Origin: Micavibrio sp.
GTDB taxonomy: Bacteria; Pseudomonadota; Alphaproteobacteria; Micavibrionales; UBA9664
Direction of reading: 5' to 3'
DNA length: 64,000 bases
Assembly: GCA_002699085.1 (NCBI GenBank)
Contig: PAAR01000026.1
Coordinates: forward strand, 1-64,000
Shown here: positions 25,154 through 34,908 of the stretch, piece after piece
Layout: the number at the start of each line of letters is the position of its first letter
How positions within the stretch are numbered: the stretch's first letter is position 1
Position numbers and translations under genes: made by a program
Notes under the pieces: generated by a model
Seen by the model: the letters and a program-made list of their open reading frames with translations, nothing else
Databases searched by the model: none
Told to the model about the DNA's origin: nothing

Positions 25154-26290
25154 TTAAATACTTGGCTCGCCTGACGTTGATTGTTGCTCCTCAACACTTT
25201 TCCACCCTTGCACAGCAACACTAACAATATTGCCAAGTTTTCGTGCAGCGTCTGGTGTAGCGCATTGTCGAGCAGCTTCGGCTGTATTAAATAATAATTC
25301 AGGAGACACCATTAACTCGGCAATTTTCTTTGCTAAATCTTCCGCATTAAAGCTGTCACCTTCTTCCATTAACCAACCACCTTTGGCAGCAACGACATGG
25401 GAGACATTGTGCTTTTGTTGTTGATCGACATGATGTGGATATGGGACGTAAATAGCTGGACGACCTGCCGTTGTCAGCTCCGCCACAGCAGAGGCACCGC
25501 CACGTGAAATTACTAAATGAGATTGTCTTAATTTCTCATGGGCATCTTCAAAGAAACTGCGAACATTGGCATCGATGCCATTTTGCTTATATAATGCACG
25601 TATCGCTGGAATATCTTCTTCTTTCGTTTGTTGAAACACGAATAAACGGCTACGCAATTCTTTAGACAAAGACTTCAAGGCCATTGGCACGACATCTGAA
25701 AAACTTTTAGCCCCTAATGAACCACCAACCACATAAAGATAAAAAGCATCATTTTTATCGGACGGGCTATAGGGCTGCGTATAAAGATCGGCAATTTCTT
25801 GACGCACAGGATTACCTGTTAACAGTACTTTTTTAGAATCAGCTACTTCTTTAACGAGTGGCATAGACACAGCAATAGTTGTCGCCTTCTTAGATAAGGC
25901 CATGTTGGCCTTACCCATTACGGCATTTTGTTCATGCACGATCGTTGGTATTTTCAACATTTGCGCTATATACATCCCTGGATAGGACGGATAACCACCA
26001 AAACCAATGACGGCCGATGGTTTAATTTTTAGCAATAGTTGCAATGATTTAACCAACCCCAAACCAAGCTTGGACATGCCTGACACTTTACCCTTTAAGC
26101 CTTTGCCCATTGTGCCACATGGAACAACATGGAAAATCACTTGTCCAGGCAGTTGGTTTTTATATTTCTGACCACGCTCATCACAAAAGAAATGAACAAT
26201 ATAACCACGTGACAATAAATCAGACGCCAATGCTTTTGCTGGGAAGAAATGGCCGCCAGTACCGCCAGCACATAACACAACTGTCTTCAT
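25154..26290 (-). CDS. murG: Lipid II synthase MurG
   Basis: A 378-residue membrane-associated glycosyltransferase that adds GlcNAc from UDP-GlcNAc to lipid I. The N-terminal G loop is AGGTGGHFFPAKALASDL at residues 8-25; the second domain has GGSLGAKSFSDVVP and SRGGASAVAELTTAGRPAIYVPYPH, which bind UDP-GlcNAc. The length is slightly above the E. coli form. Follows ftsW after 24 bases. Confidence 0.97.
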   Translation of the reverse strand: MKTVVLCAGGTGGHFFPAKALASDLLSRGYIVHFFCDERGQKYKNQLPGQVIFHVVPCGTMGKGLKGKVSGMSKLGLGLVKSLQLLLKIKPSAVIGFGGYPSYPGMYIAQMLKIPTIVHEQNAVMGKANMALSKKATTIAVSMPLVKEVADSKKVLLTGNPVRQEIADLYTQPYSPSDKNDAFYLYVVGGSLGAKSFSDVVPMALKSLSKELRSRLFVFQQTKEEDIPAIRALYKQNGIDANVRSFFEDAHEKLRQSHLVISRGGASAVAELTTAGRPAIYVPYPHHVDQQQKHNVSHVVAAKGGWLMEEGDSFNAEDLAKKIAELMVSPELLFNTAEAARQCATPDAARKLGNIVSVAVQGWKSVEEQQSTSGEPSI

Positions 26291-26314
26291 AATATTGCCC
26301 TTAATGTTATAGGT

Positions 26315-27424
26315 TTAATTTTGTTTTCGGGACAATCCTAGCAGCATTCCCATAGCTATGCCAAGAGCAATGACAGACGACCCCCCATAGCTAACAAATG
26401 GTAAGGTCATACCCTTTGTTGGCAAAATATGGATATTTGCCCCCATATGGATAAACGCTTGTAATCCGAACATGGTAATCAACCCGCCAATCGCTAACAC
26501 CACAAAGATATCATTCGAGCGTTGCAAGGCAAGAATGCCACGGTAAATTATAAAGCCATAAAGTAGAATAATAATAAACAAGAAGACAAAACCCATTTCC
26601 TCCCCCGCTACCGCAAAGACAAAATCGGCATGCGCATCTGGGATCGTTTCTTTAACCGAACCCTCACCTGGCCCCACACCAAATAAGCCGCCATGTCCAA
26701 AGGCCTCTGTTGCACGATCAATTTGATACGTATCGCCACTATCTGGATTTAGAAATCTATTCACACGACTTTGGAAATGCGGCAAAAAGAAATAAGCACT
26801 AAACAGCCCACAAACACCCATAATCATTGCCAAGATAATGAATAAAAATGGAAAGCCTGCGAGAAAGATTTGTGATGCCCAAATGGCTGAGAGTAAAATC
26901 GTCATCCCCATATCTGGCTGAAGAATAAGCAGCAAAATCGATAGACCAAATAAGCCGCCAGAGATCAGATTACCCGGGAAATTTTCAGTATGTTTTTGAT
27001 GCCCCATCAACCATGCCGCCACAATAATAAAGGCAGGTTTTAAAAACTCACTTGGTTGCACAGAAAAACCTAAAAGCCTGATCCAGCGTTGCGCCCCTTT
27101 GATCTCACTCCCCCCCGTTAAAGATAAAATCACCCCAAAAATGGCTAAGCCAAATAGTATAATCCCAATCCGCCGTATCATAATTTTAGGTAAAAATGAC
27201 AGACCAATCATAAAGCCTATCGCAGGAACGAGCATCACAACATGTCGAATAATAAAATGATATTGACCAAGGCCAATGCGCAAAGCCACTGCTGGGCTGG
27301 CCGCAGAAACCATCATCACGCCAATAACAACAAGTGCTAATAAAGCAATCAGCATTTGTTTATCAATTGTCCACCACCATTGACTAAGCACTGTTTTATT
27401 TGCACGGCTTAACAAACGGTTCAT
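26315..27424 (-). CDS. ftsW: Septal peptidoglycan glycosyltransferase FtsW
   Basis: A 369-residue SEDS membrane protein with about ten helices, partner of FtsI at the septum. GAQRWIRLLGFSVQPSEFLKP near residue 109, LQPDMGMTILL near 163 and THE family loop TKGMTLPFVSYGGSSVI near 340 distinguish it as an FtsW/RodA protein. Location between murD (4-base overlap) and murG assigns it to division rather than elongation; the second SEDS protein of the window is RodA at 1.1-2.3 kb. Confidence 0.96.
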   Translation of the reverse strand: MNRLLSRANKTVLSQWWWTIDKQMLIALLALVVIGVMMVSAASPAVALRIGLGQYHFIIRHVVMLVPAIGFMIGLSFLPKIMIRRIGIILFGLAIFGVILSLTGGSEIKGAQRWIRLLGFSVQPSEFLKPAFIIVAAWLMGHQKHTENFPGNLISGGLFGLSILLLILQPDMGMTILLSAIWASQIFLAGFPFLFIILAMIMGVCGLFSAYFFLPHFQSRVNRFLNPDSGDTYQIDRATEAFGHGGLFGVGPGEGSVKETIPDAHADFVFAVAGEEMGFVFLFIIILLYGFIIYRGILALQRSNDIFVVLAIGGLITMFGLQAFIHMGANIHILPTKGMTLPFVSYGGSSVIALGIAMGMLLGLSRKQN

Positions 27425-28692
27425 AACGCCTCCACTAAGTCTTGAAATCTCTCACCACGATGCTCAAAGCTTTTAAACTGGTCAAATGATGCACAAGCTG
27501 GCGACAATAAAACTGTCCCCTTTCCATTCACTTGTGCGTCTTTATGAGATTCAGTCACTGCACGATCAAGTGTATCGCAGCGTTCAAAGTCAATGCCATG
27601 TATATCACACCAACCAGCAAATTCTTCCTGAGCCTCGCCTATTAAATAGGCTTTTTTAATCTTTGATTTGAAAACTTGTAGGCCTTCAAGCCCACCTTCT
27701 TTCACTTGCCCACCAATAATCCAGTAAACATCATCAAAAGCATTTAACGCATGAGAGGCGGCATCGGCATTTGTCGCTTTACTATCATTCACATAAACAA
27801 CATTATTAATTTCACGTACAATGTATTGGCGATGCGGTAAACCTGCAAAACTATGAATACGTTTTTCAATATCTTCGTTACGCATACCGGCAAAACGAGC
27901 TACAGCTGCCGCACAATCTATGTTTTGTCGATTATGCGCACCACGCAATCTATCAAAAACCCCATATCGAAAATCTTTTTCAGGTGATGTAACACTGATC
28001 TCTTCAACGACCCAGCCCTGCCTTTTAAGTTCCTCTGCAACAGAGCGGGAATGTGGATCGTCAATACCAACCACAGCTAACTGAGACTTGTCTGCCTTTT
28101 GGAATATTTGTTTTTTAGCTGCGATATAACCTTCTAAACCACCATGGCGAGACAAATGATCTGGTGTGATATTCAATAAGATAGCGGCGTCTGGTGATAA
28201 ATTAGGCGTGATCTCTATTTGATAAGAAGACATCTCAAGCACAAAAGGCGTTTTATTATCTTGAGGTGGATTCATCGCCAAAACAGCATGGCCGATATTA
28301 CCGCCTATCCGCACATCTCCTTGCCCTTCTAAAATATGTCCCAATAAAGCGGTGGTTGTCGATTTACCATTTGTCCCAGTCACCACATAAAAAGGGTTAT
28401 CGGGATAAGCTTCCCTCAGCAGAGAGATATCACTGACAAAAGGAATAGTGTGTTTTTTAGCGAGAACAATTGCAGGATGAGGTTGTGGATATGTATGTGG
28501 AATACCAGGGGATAAAATAATTTTATCTAAGTTTTCAATCGTCGCCTCATCAAAAACATCACCACCTTCTATGTCATCAAAAGCAATAAAGTCAATTTGT
28601 GCGGCTTTTAAAGCTGCAACCGTCGTTTGGCCAGTTTTTCCTAGGCCTAGCACACCGATTTTCTGTCCTTTTAAAAAACCAAGATCAATCAT
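27421..28692 (-). CDS. murD: UDP-N-acetylmuramoylalanine--D-glutamate ligase MurD
   Basis: A 423-residue cytoplasmic Mur ligase that adds D-glutamate. The N-terminal loop is GVLGLGKTGQTT, the ATP P-loop TGTNGKSTTTALLGHIL near residue 106, then LEMSSYQIE near 152 and YVNDSKATNADAA near 303. The C-terminal SPACASFDQFKSFEHRGERF is the usual ending. D-glutamate is supplied by MurI, encoded at 58.6-59.4 kb. It follows mraY after a single base and overlaps ftsW by 4 bases. Confidence 0.97.
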   Translation of the reverse strand: MIDLGFLKGQKIGVLGLGKTGQTTVAALKAAQIDFIAFDDIEGGDVFDEATIENLDKIILSPGIPHTYPQPHPAIVLAKKHTIPFVSDISLLREAYPDNPFYVVTGTNGKSTTTALLGHILEGQGDVRIGGNIGHAVLAMNPPQDNKTPFVLEMSSYQIEITPNLSPDAAILLNITPDHLSRHGGLEGYIAAKKQIFQKADKSQLAVVGIDDPHSRSVAEELKRQGWVVEEISVTSPEKDFRYGVFDRLRGAHNRQNIDCAAAVARFAGMRNEDIEKRIHSFAGLPHRQYIVREINNVVYVNDSKATNADAASHALNAFDDVYWIIGGQVKEGGLEGLQVFKSKIKKAYLIGEAQEEFAGWCDIHGIDFERCDTLDRAVTESHKDAQVNGKGTVLLSPACASFDQFKSFEHRGERFQDLVEAL

Positions 28693-28693
28693 G

Positions 28694-29779
28694 TTATCGT
28701 AGCTTCAATGTCGCTAAACCAATCAATGCGAGTACCACTGCAATAATCCAGAAACGAATAACGACTTGCGGTTCTGACCAGCCCTTTTTCTCAAAATGGT
28801 GATGAATAGGCGCCATTCTAAAAACACGCTTACCTGTCAACTTGAATGAAGCGACCTGTATAATCACCGATAGGGTTTCCATCACAAATACACCGCCAAC
28901 TATTGCTAAGACAAGTTCATGCTTAACAATCACCGCCATAATACCTAGAACTGCCCCAATCGGCAGCGATCCTGTATCGCCCATAAATACCGCAGCAGGT
29001 GGTGCATTAAACCATAAAAAACCCATACCAGCCCCGATCAACGCACCACAGATAATAGCCATTTCACCAGAGCCCACAACAAAGTGCAGTTGAAGATATT
29101 CAGCAAAAACAGCGTTACCCACCATATAGCTAATAAACCCAAAACAGGCAGCTGCAATCATCGCAGGCACAATCGCCAAGCCGTCTAAACCATCTGTGAA
29201 ATTAACAGCATTCGCAGCGCCAACGATCACACAAATGCCAAAAGGGATATAAAATAAACCGAGTTGAAACAACACATCTTTAAAAAATGGCACGGCCAAA
29301 GTGGTGGAATACTCATTCTTAGCCACATATGAAACTGCAATCACAGCCAATATAGCGACCAAGCCTTCTAACAATAATCGTAATTTTCCTGAGATACCGT
29401 CATGGCTTCTTTTAGTTAGCTTAGCGTAATCATCAAAAAAGCCGATCAATGTAAAACCACCCAATACACCCAACACAATCCACACATAAAAATTAGTTAG
29501 ATCCGCCCATAACAATGTTGAGAGCATAACCGAGATCATAATCATTAAGCCGCCCATTGTCGGCGTACCTACCTTAGCTAAATGTGTTTCAGGACCATCA
29601 GCACGAATAGGCTGCCCCTTACCTTGTTTGGATTTCAACCAACCAATAAAGCGTGGGCCTATGATGAAGCTAATAATCAGTGCCGTTATAATCGCCCCTG
29701 CCGTACGGAAGGTTATGTAACGGAAAAGATTAAAGAAAATGTGGTCTTCGGCTAGCGGTACTAGCAAATTATAGAGCAT
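28694..29779 (-). CDS. mraY: Phospho-MurNAc-pentapeptide transferase MraY
   Basis: A 361-residue polytopic membrane enzyme that joins phospho-MurNAc-pentapeptide to undecaprenyl phosphate, making lipid I. The three acidic active-site regions are seen: GFFDDYAKL near residue 115, [10 protein letters not shown] near 193 and [15 protein letters not shown] near 265, plus [13 protein letters not shown] near 323. murF would normally sit between murE and this gene; the gap here is only 43 bases. Confidence 0.97.
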   Translation of the reverse strand: MLYNLLVPLAEDHIFFNLFRYITFRTAGAIITALIISFIIGPRFIGWLKSKQGKGQPIRADGPETHLAKVGTPTMGGLMIMISVMLSTLLWADLTNFYVWIVLGVLGGFTLIGFFDDYAKLTKRSHDGISGKLRLLLEGLVAILAVIAVSYVAKNEYSTTLAVPFFKDVLFQLGLFYIPFGICVIVGAANAVNFTDGLDGLAIVPAMIAAACFGFISYMVGNAVFAEYLQLHFVVGSGEMAIICGALIGAGMGFLWFNAPPAAVFMGDTGSLPIGAVLGIMAVIVKHELVLAIVGGVFVMETLSVIIQVASFKLTGKRVFRMAPIHHHFEKKGWSEPQVVIRFWIIAVVLALIGLATLKLR

Positions 29780-29822
29780 ATCAAGGCCTTATGTTTTGAT
29801 TCTGCTCTCATAATAAAGCGTT

Positions 29823-31319
29823 TTAAAGACTAAGAATAGCCTTTCTTGCTTCATCACGGTCATCAAAGGGATAAGTCTGATCGCCAATTATTTGACCTTG
29901 CTCGTGGCCTTTACCTGCAATGACAACAACATCACCTGTTTGCGCCATTTCAATTGCCTTCGCAATCGCTATCTTACGATCACCAATATTCAGCGCTTTT
30001 GGTGCCTTAGCCATTACATCATTACGGATTTGATCGGGATTCTCACTACGTGGATTATCATCTGTAACAATCACAACATCGGATAATTTTGTTGCTATCT
30101 CTGCCATTAAAGGTCTCTTACCTTTATCACGGTCACCACCACAACCAAAAACGGTGATAATACGGTTTTGAGTATGAGGACGGACAGCACTTAACACTTG
30201 TTCAAGTGCGTCTGGTGTATGGGCATAATCAACATACACAGCCGCTTGTTTTGGATGACCCTCAATTAATTCAACACGTCCAGATACACCTTTTAAGTGA
30301 GGCAACAACCTTACAAGCTCTTCAACCTTGTCACGTTTATCTATAAATTCCGCCATTACCAAACCTAAAGCACACATGACATTATAGGCTTGAAACAAAC
30401 CGATCAGCGGCAAATGAAATTCATAATCTTTACCCAAAACCTCTAACACAATATCTTGTCCTAAAGCATTTGGCTCTTGTGATTTGAGCTTTATATCATA
30501 ACCTTTATTACCAAAGGTAATGACCCTTTGCCCACGTGCCTTAGCAGCCTCAATCATCATATCTGCATAAGGCGCATCGGCATTAATAACAGCCGTCCCA
30601 CCGGGCATCAAAACATTTGAGAATAGCCGTGCTTTGGCCTTTGCGTATTCATCCATTGATCCGTGATAATCTAAATGGTCACGTGTTAAATTTGTAAAAG
30701 CAGCGGCGGTCATGCGAACACCGTCCATCCGTGATTGGTCTAAACCGTGACTAGAACATTCCATTGCTAAATGCGTCACCCCTGCTGCCTCAACATCAGC
30801 TAAAGCGGCATGTAACCTGACAGGATCAGGGCTAGTCATTTTACCCGGCAATTTAAAGCGATATCCATGCACGCCCAAAGTACCTAGACTCACTGATTTA
30901 TTACCTAAAAGCTGCCAAAGTTGCTGCGCAAAATGTACCGTCGAGGTTTTACCATTTGTACCAGTTACACCCACAATTGTTTTTGGCTGTGCTTTATAAA
31001 AATTAGCCGTCATAATCGCAAAGCGGCGGCGTATATTTTTATCAGTAATAAGCAACACATGAGATGTATCAATATCTTTTGGTAATGTTGTGCCTTCTTC
31101 GGCGAGAATAACAATCGCACCATCTTGGATGGCTTGGCTTATAAATTGGCGACCATCTTGTTTTTGGCCGCGCAGGGCTGCAAATAAAAAGCCCTTTCTA
31201 ACATCACGGCTATCCGCTGTAATCCCTGTAATATTTAACTCAAGCTGCGGCTTTGGCAGGCTCGGTGTGAACGTTGCATCATCGTAAATTTTTGCTTTCA
31301 TGAGATCAATTAGACGCAA
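29823..31319 (-). CDS. murE: UDP-MurNAc-tripeptide synthetase MurE
   Basis: A 498-residue Mur ligase adding meso-diaminopimelate to UDP-MurNAc-L-Ala-D-Glu. Motifs: ITADSRDVRKGFLFAALRG (UDP pocket), VTGTNGKTSTVHFAQQL (P-loop), and DDNPRSENPDQIR near residue 415, the DNPR motif that selects meso-Dap over lysine. Start: I favour TTG at 31319, giving MRLIDLMKAK, because GGGGAG lies 8 bases upstream and this matches the family N-terminus. ATG at 31301 lacks a ribosome site, and GTG at 31349 would add ten more residues. With the TTG start it overlaps the ftsI stop by 14 bases. Confidence 0.95.
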   Translation of the reverse strand: MRLIDLMKAKIYDDATFTPSLPKPQLELNITGITADSRDVRKGFLFAALRGQKQDGRQFISQAIQDGAIVILAEEGTTLPKDIDTSHVLLITDKNIRRRFAIMTANFYKAQPKTIVGVTGTNGKTSTVHFAQQLWQLLGNKSVSLGTLGVHGYRFKLPGKMTSPDPVRLHAALADVEAAGVTHLAMECSSHGLDQSRMDGVRMTAAAFTNLTRDHLDYHGSMDEYAKAKARLFSNVLMPGGTAVINADAPYADMMIEAAKARGQRVITFGNKGYDIKLKSQEPNALGQDIVLEVLGKDYEFHLPLIGLFQAYNVMCALGLVMAEFIDKRDKVEELVRLLPHLKGVSGRVELIEGHPKQAAVYVDYAHTPDALEQVLSAVRPHTQNRIITVFGCGGDRDKGKRPLMAEIATKLSDVVIVTDDNPRSENPDQIRNDVMAKAPKALNIGDRKIAIAKAIEMAQTGDVVVIAGKGHEQGQIIGDQTYPFDDRDEARKAILSL

Positions 31320-33054
31320 GTTTTGCGCTCCCCTTTTGGCTCGTTTCACTTTGATCGATTATTTCCTGCAATCGACCGACCATCTGCGTATCTTTTGTTA
31401 AATCTGTGTTTTTAGGCAGGCCTAGAATGGCGGCCATTGATTGCACGACTTCCTTAACAGCTGGAGCGGCTGTCCAACCTGCTGTGGCATAACCATAGGA
31501 TTTTTTATTTCCTTTAGGCTCATCAATCATCACCATCACGAGATATTGCGGATCATAGGCTGGAAACACGCCTATAAATGAAGATAAGAGCTTATCTTTT
31601 TGATAACCGCCGCTCGCTGAAATTTTCTCTGCTGTCCCTGTCTTTCCTGCCACACTATACCCTGCAACCTCCGCATTACCGCCTGTTCCATTGGTCACAA
31701 CAAGGCGCATAAGCTGAAGCATTTGTTTTGATGTTTTCTCTGAAAGTATACGCGTCTGGCGAAGCTTTTGTTCCGTTGTTTTAATAAAAGTTGGCGTTGT
31801 TTTTACCCCACCATTAGCAATCGTGCCCACAGCCTGCACCATATTCATAGGTGTGACAGCAATACCGTGACCATAACTGGCTGTTAAGGTGTTAACAGAG
31901 CGCCACGGCTTAGGCACCAAAGGCTGGGCTGTTGTCATACCCGATACATTGATCCGATCAAACACCCCCAAGTCACGATAAACGGTTTTTAATGTATCTG
32001 TACCAATATCCTGACCAATCAAAGCCGAGCCAATATTGGAGGAGTGCATAAAAATCTCAGGGATTGTCAAAACCCGTTTTTCAGCGTGATAATCGTGAAT
32101 TTTAAAGCGCCCAGAAACCAGTGGCTTGGTCGCATCATAACTCAGTGTCATATCAGGGTCTTTGCTTTCAAACAACGCCGCCGTCGATAGAATTTTAAAC
32201 GTCGAACCCATCTCATAAACACCATTAATATTCGTATCAAAACGTTGATGTGGTTTTGCATCTGAAAATGTATTTGGGTCGTAATCAGGCAAAGAGACAG
32301 AAGATAAAATCTCGCCTGTCTTAATATCCATGATGATCCCCGATGCTGCTTTGGCCGTAAAATCTTTCATCTTAGCGGCTAATGCTTTGTGCATTGCATA
32401 TTGTAACCGCAGATCGACAGCCAAGGTTACATCCTCGCCTTTATTCAGCTGTTTATCAAAAATACGCTCTAATCCTTCGAGGCCCTTACCATCGCTGCCA
32501 ACAAACCCGACCAAATGCGCCGTTTGTTCACCTTGCGGATAAATGCGCATATATTCTTTTCTAAAGATCAGCCCAGGATAGCCCGCTTGTAAGATTGCTT
32601 CTTGTTCTTGAGGCGTCAAATCAGCCCGCACCAAAATATTACGCTTTCCTGAGAACACACGGTTCCTAAGCGTTTCAGCAGATTCAGAAGGAAATATCCT
32701 TTTAAGATCTTTGTAAGCGTCGTCTTTATTTTGAATAAAAACTGGATCAATATACAGCGCTGTCACAGCAACGTTTGATGCCAAGATATTACCTTCTCTA
32801 TCAGTAATCTTGCCACGGGTTTCTTTTGATATGGGTTTAACCTCATCAATAGAAGCTGTAATGGGTGTTTCCTGCTTTAAAAAGTAAGGACGAATATAAG
32901 TCAGTTCTAACACACGCAAAGCGACTAATGCGTATAACAATAAAAATGATGTCAAAATAAATGCCGAGCGACCTCTGGCTAGATCAAGCGCTGTCTGGCG
33001 CTCGCCTTGCAGCGTATGAACTTTACGGTGAATATGCCGGACAAAACTACTCAT
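31306..33054 (-). CDS. ftsI: Septal transpeptidase FtsI (PBP3)
   Basis: A 582-residue class B penicillin-binding protein that cross-links septal peptidoglycan with FtsW. One N-terminal membrane helix at about residues 30-48 (SAFILTSFLLLYALVALRV), a pedestal domain with RGKITDREGNILASN, and a transpeptidase domain with SxxK in MGSTFKILSTAAL near residue 282, SxN in MHSSNIGSAL near 336 and KTG in VAGKTGTAEKIS near 470. It ends with an unremarkable short tail. Overlaps ftsL by 4 bases. Confidence 0.97.
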   Translation of the reverse strand: MSSFVRHIHRKVHTLQGERQTALDLARGRSAFILTSFLLLYALVALRVLELTYIRPYFLKQETPITASIDEVKPISKETRGKITDREGNILASNVAVTALYIDPVFIQNKDDAYKDLKRIFPSESAETLRNRVFSGKRNILVRADLTPQEQEAILQAGYPGLIFRKEYMRIYPQGEQTAHLVGFVGSDGKGLEGLERIFDKQLNKGEDVTLAVDLRLQYAMHKALAAKMKDFTAKAASGIIMDIKTGEILSSVSLPDYDPNTFSDAKPHQRFDTNINGVYEMGSTFKILSTAALFESKDPDMTLSYDATKPLVSGRFKIHDYHAEKRVLTIPEIFMHSSNIGSALIGQDIGTDTLKTVYRDLGVFDRINVSGMTTAQPLVPKPWRSVNTLTASYGHGIAVTPMNMVQAVGTIANGGVKTTPTFIKTTEQKLRQTRILSEKTSKQMLQLMRLVVTNGTGGNAEVAGYSVAGKTGTAEKISASGGYQKDKLLSSFIGVFPAYDPQYLVMVMIDEPKGNKKSYGYATAGWTAAPAVKEVVQSMAAILGLPKNTDLTKDTQMVGRLQEIIDQSETSQKGSAKLASN

Positions 33055-33452
33055 TCCACGCCTTGTCCCAATTGACTAAGCACCATGGCTATATCTTTTA
33101 CTGGTTCTGCATTTTGTATTACCGCATAACGCTTAGCTGGCTTTGAAGGCGGCGGTAAAATAAGCGCAATAACAGGTAAAGCTTCCATAACATTTGACTG
33201 CGCTAACACAGGCGCATCACCGACATCTGTTTTATTTAAAGTCGCCATCATCTTTTCCAGACGCTCTGGCTTATTCAAATACGCCCATTCAGCTTCTAAC
33301 GTAAGCCGGTGCTCTTGTTTTGCTTGTAATGATTTATTCAACGTGCTCAATACATCACGCTGCTTTTGGTTTTCTTGCGAGATCACAAATAATGACACCC
33401 CTAAGAAAACGGTAACAATCATGCCAAGACAAAAGGCTGGTGTTAATTTCAT
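33051..33452 (-). CDS. ftsL: Cell division protein FtsL
   Basis: A 133-residue bitopic protein: short cytoplasmic start, one membrane helix at about residues 7-25 (FCLGMIVTVFLGVSLFVIS), then a charged periplasmic coiled coil (NQKQRDVLSTLNKSLQAKQ). It ends in a proline-containing tail. FtsL proteins are poorly conserved, so the call rests on topology and on the position between rsmH and ftsI, with 4-base overlaps on both sides. Its job is to link FtsQ and FtsI/W at the septum. Confidence 0.85.
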   Translation of the reverse strand: MKLTPAFCLGMIVTVFLGVSLFVISQENQKQRDVLSTLNKSLQAKQEHRLTLEAEWAYLNKPERLEKMMATLNKTDVGDAPVLAQSNVMEALPVIALILPPPSKPAKRYAVIQNAEPVKDIAMVLSQLGQGVE

Positions 33453-34408
33453 GCGCTCGCCTCCTGTACAATCGTTCTCACCGCCCAGCGTAATTTCGCA
33501 GAACGTGCCCGTGGATTTTCTTTAGCTTCTTTAGCCGATACCGCAATCGCTTTACGGTCGACCAGTTTGAAATCAATCGCTTTTGTGCTCTTAGGCTGTT
33601 CTGGCATATAACGAGATACAGCTTGTTGCTGACCTTCTTTTGAGTTCTGGCGCAAGAAATCCTTAACAATAGAATCCTCCAAAGAGTGGAATGTTACGAC
33701 CACGAGTTTTCCATTATTTTTCAAGATAATCTTCGCTGCTTCCAAGCCCTTTTCTAACTCGCCCAATTCATCATTCACTGCAATCCGCAAAGCCTGAAAC
33801 GTTTTGGTCGCTGGATGTGTTTTATGCTTACCCGCAAAAGGAATGATGTCAGCCACGCACTCGGCTAGTTCTTTGGTTGTCTCAAAAGGTTTTTCAGCCC
33901 TTGCCTTCACAACAGCCTTTGCAATTTTACGAGACAGTTTTTCTTGACCATATTTCCAAATCAAATTGGCAAGATCTGTTTCTTCATAATTATTGACGAT
34001 ATCTGCAGCCGTTTGACCTTGGCTGGTATCCATGCGCATATCCAAAGGCCCTTCTTTCATAAAAGAAAAACCTCGTTCTGCTTGGTCAATTTGATAAGAG
34101 CTCACACCAATATCAAGAACTACCGCATCGACATTACCGATATTTTCATTGGCAATTAACGTATCCATTTCAGAAAATGCACCATGTATAGGGATAACAC
34201 GATCAGGCATTTCCTTTTGCAGATCTTGCGCACGAGCATAGGCTGTTGGATCACGATCTATCGCCACCACTTTGCACATTGCCTCATTAAGGATAGCACG
34301 GGTATAGCTGCCGCCACCAAATGTGCCATCAACGATCACTTGATCTTTCTCAGGGCGCAGCACATTCAGCACTTCTTCTAACATCACTGGGATATGACCT
34401 AAATCCAT
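33449..34408 (-). CDS. rsmH: 16S rRNA (cytosine-1402 N4) methyltransferase RsmH
   Basis: A 319-residue S-adenosylmethionine-dependent methyltransferase (MraW). HIPVMLEEVLNVLRPE at the start, the SAM-binding VIVDGTFGGGSYTRAIL near residue 24, DIGVSSYQID near 99 and VTFHSLEDSIVKDFL near 240 are all signature segments. It modifies C1402 in the ribosomal P site. Starts on the last base of the mraZ stop region (1-base overlap), the standard second position of a dcw cluster. Confidence 0.97.
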   Translation of the reverse strand: MDLGHIPVMLEEVLNVLRPEKDQVIVDGTFGGGSYTRAILNEAMCKVVAIDRDPTAYARAQDLQKEMPDRVIPIHGAFSEMDTLIANENIGNVDAVVLDIGVSSYQIDQAERGFSFMKEGPLDMRMDTSQGQTAADIVNNYEETDLANLIWKYGQEKLSRKIAKAVVKARAEKPFETTKELAECVADIIPFAGKHKTHPATKTFQALRIAVNDELGELEKGLEAAKIILKNNGKLVVVTFHSLEDSIVKDFLRQNSKEGQQQAVSRYMPEQPKSTKAIDFKLVDRKAIAVSAKEAKENPRARSAKLRWAVRTIVQEASA

Positions 34409-34866
34409 TACTGACCGCCTTCGAATTTTGGAATGGTCATTTTCTTAGCCCGAACATTTTTAACAGCTTCGGATTTACGAGCATCAAGGGTCGCAGGATT
34501 CCAAATCTGGAACTTATGCCCTAAACCAACAAAAGCCGCCTGGTCTTTCAATCCACCCATTTCAATCAGGGCGGCAGGCAACACAACACGGCCATCACCA
34601 TCCAGCGGCAACTGCACGCTCTCGGCAAAAATAGACATCGCCAAAGAGTCTTGCTCTTCCGAGAGCAAATCAAAATGGTCGAGACGATCCGATATATTTT
34701 GCATGTAGGACATTGGAAAACCCTCAAGGGCTTGATGGGCATGAGATTTAAACAACACAATGCCTTGGAAGCTTTCATTCGACAAAGATGCACGGAACGT
34801 CGAGGGCACAGAAACGCGTCCTTTTGCATCTATCTTATTGATATAAGTCGATAAAAATAATCCCAT
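34408..34866 (-). CDS. mraZ: Transcriptional regulator MraZ
   Basis: A 152-residue protein with two AbrB-like (SpoVT/MraZ) halves: DAKGRVSVPSTFRASL at about residues 13-28 and LDGDGRVVLPAALIEMGGL at about 91-109, followed by GHKFQIWNPATLDARK. MraZ is a ring-forming DNA-binding protein that represses its own dcw operon through tandem short repeats. Such a repeat array is present 43-92 bases upstream, so autoregulation is likely. It is the first gene of the minus-strand dcw block. Confidence 0.97.
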   Translation of the reverse strand: MGLFLSTYINKIDAKGRVSVPSTFRASLSNESFQGIVLFKSHAHQALEGFPMSYMQNISDRLDHFDLLSEEQDSLAMSIFAESVQLPLDGDGRVVLPAALIEMGGLKDQAAFVGLGHKFQIWNPATLDARKSEAVKNVRAKKMTIPKFEGGQ

Positions 34867-34908
34867 TGCTGCTTTTGGCCCCTAATTTGCGCAATTTTCC
34901 AAAACTAT

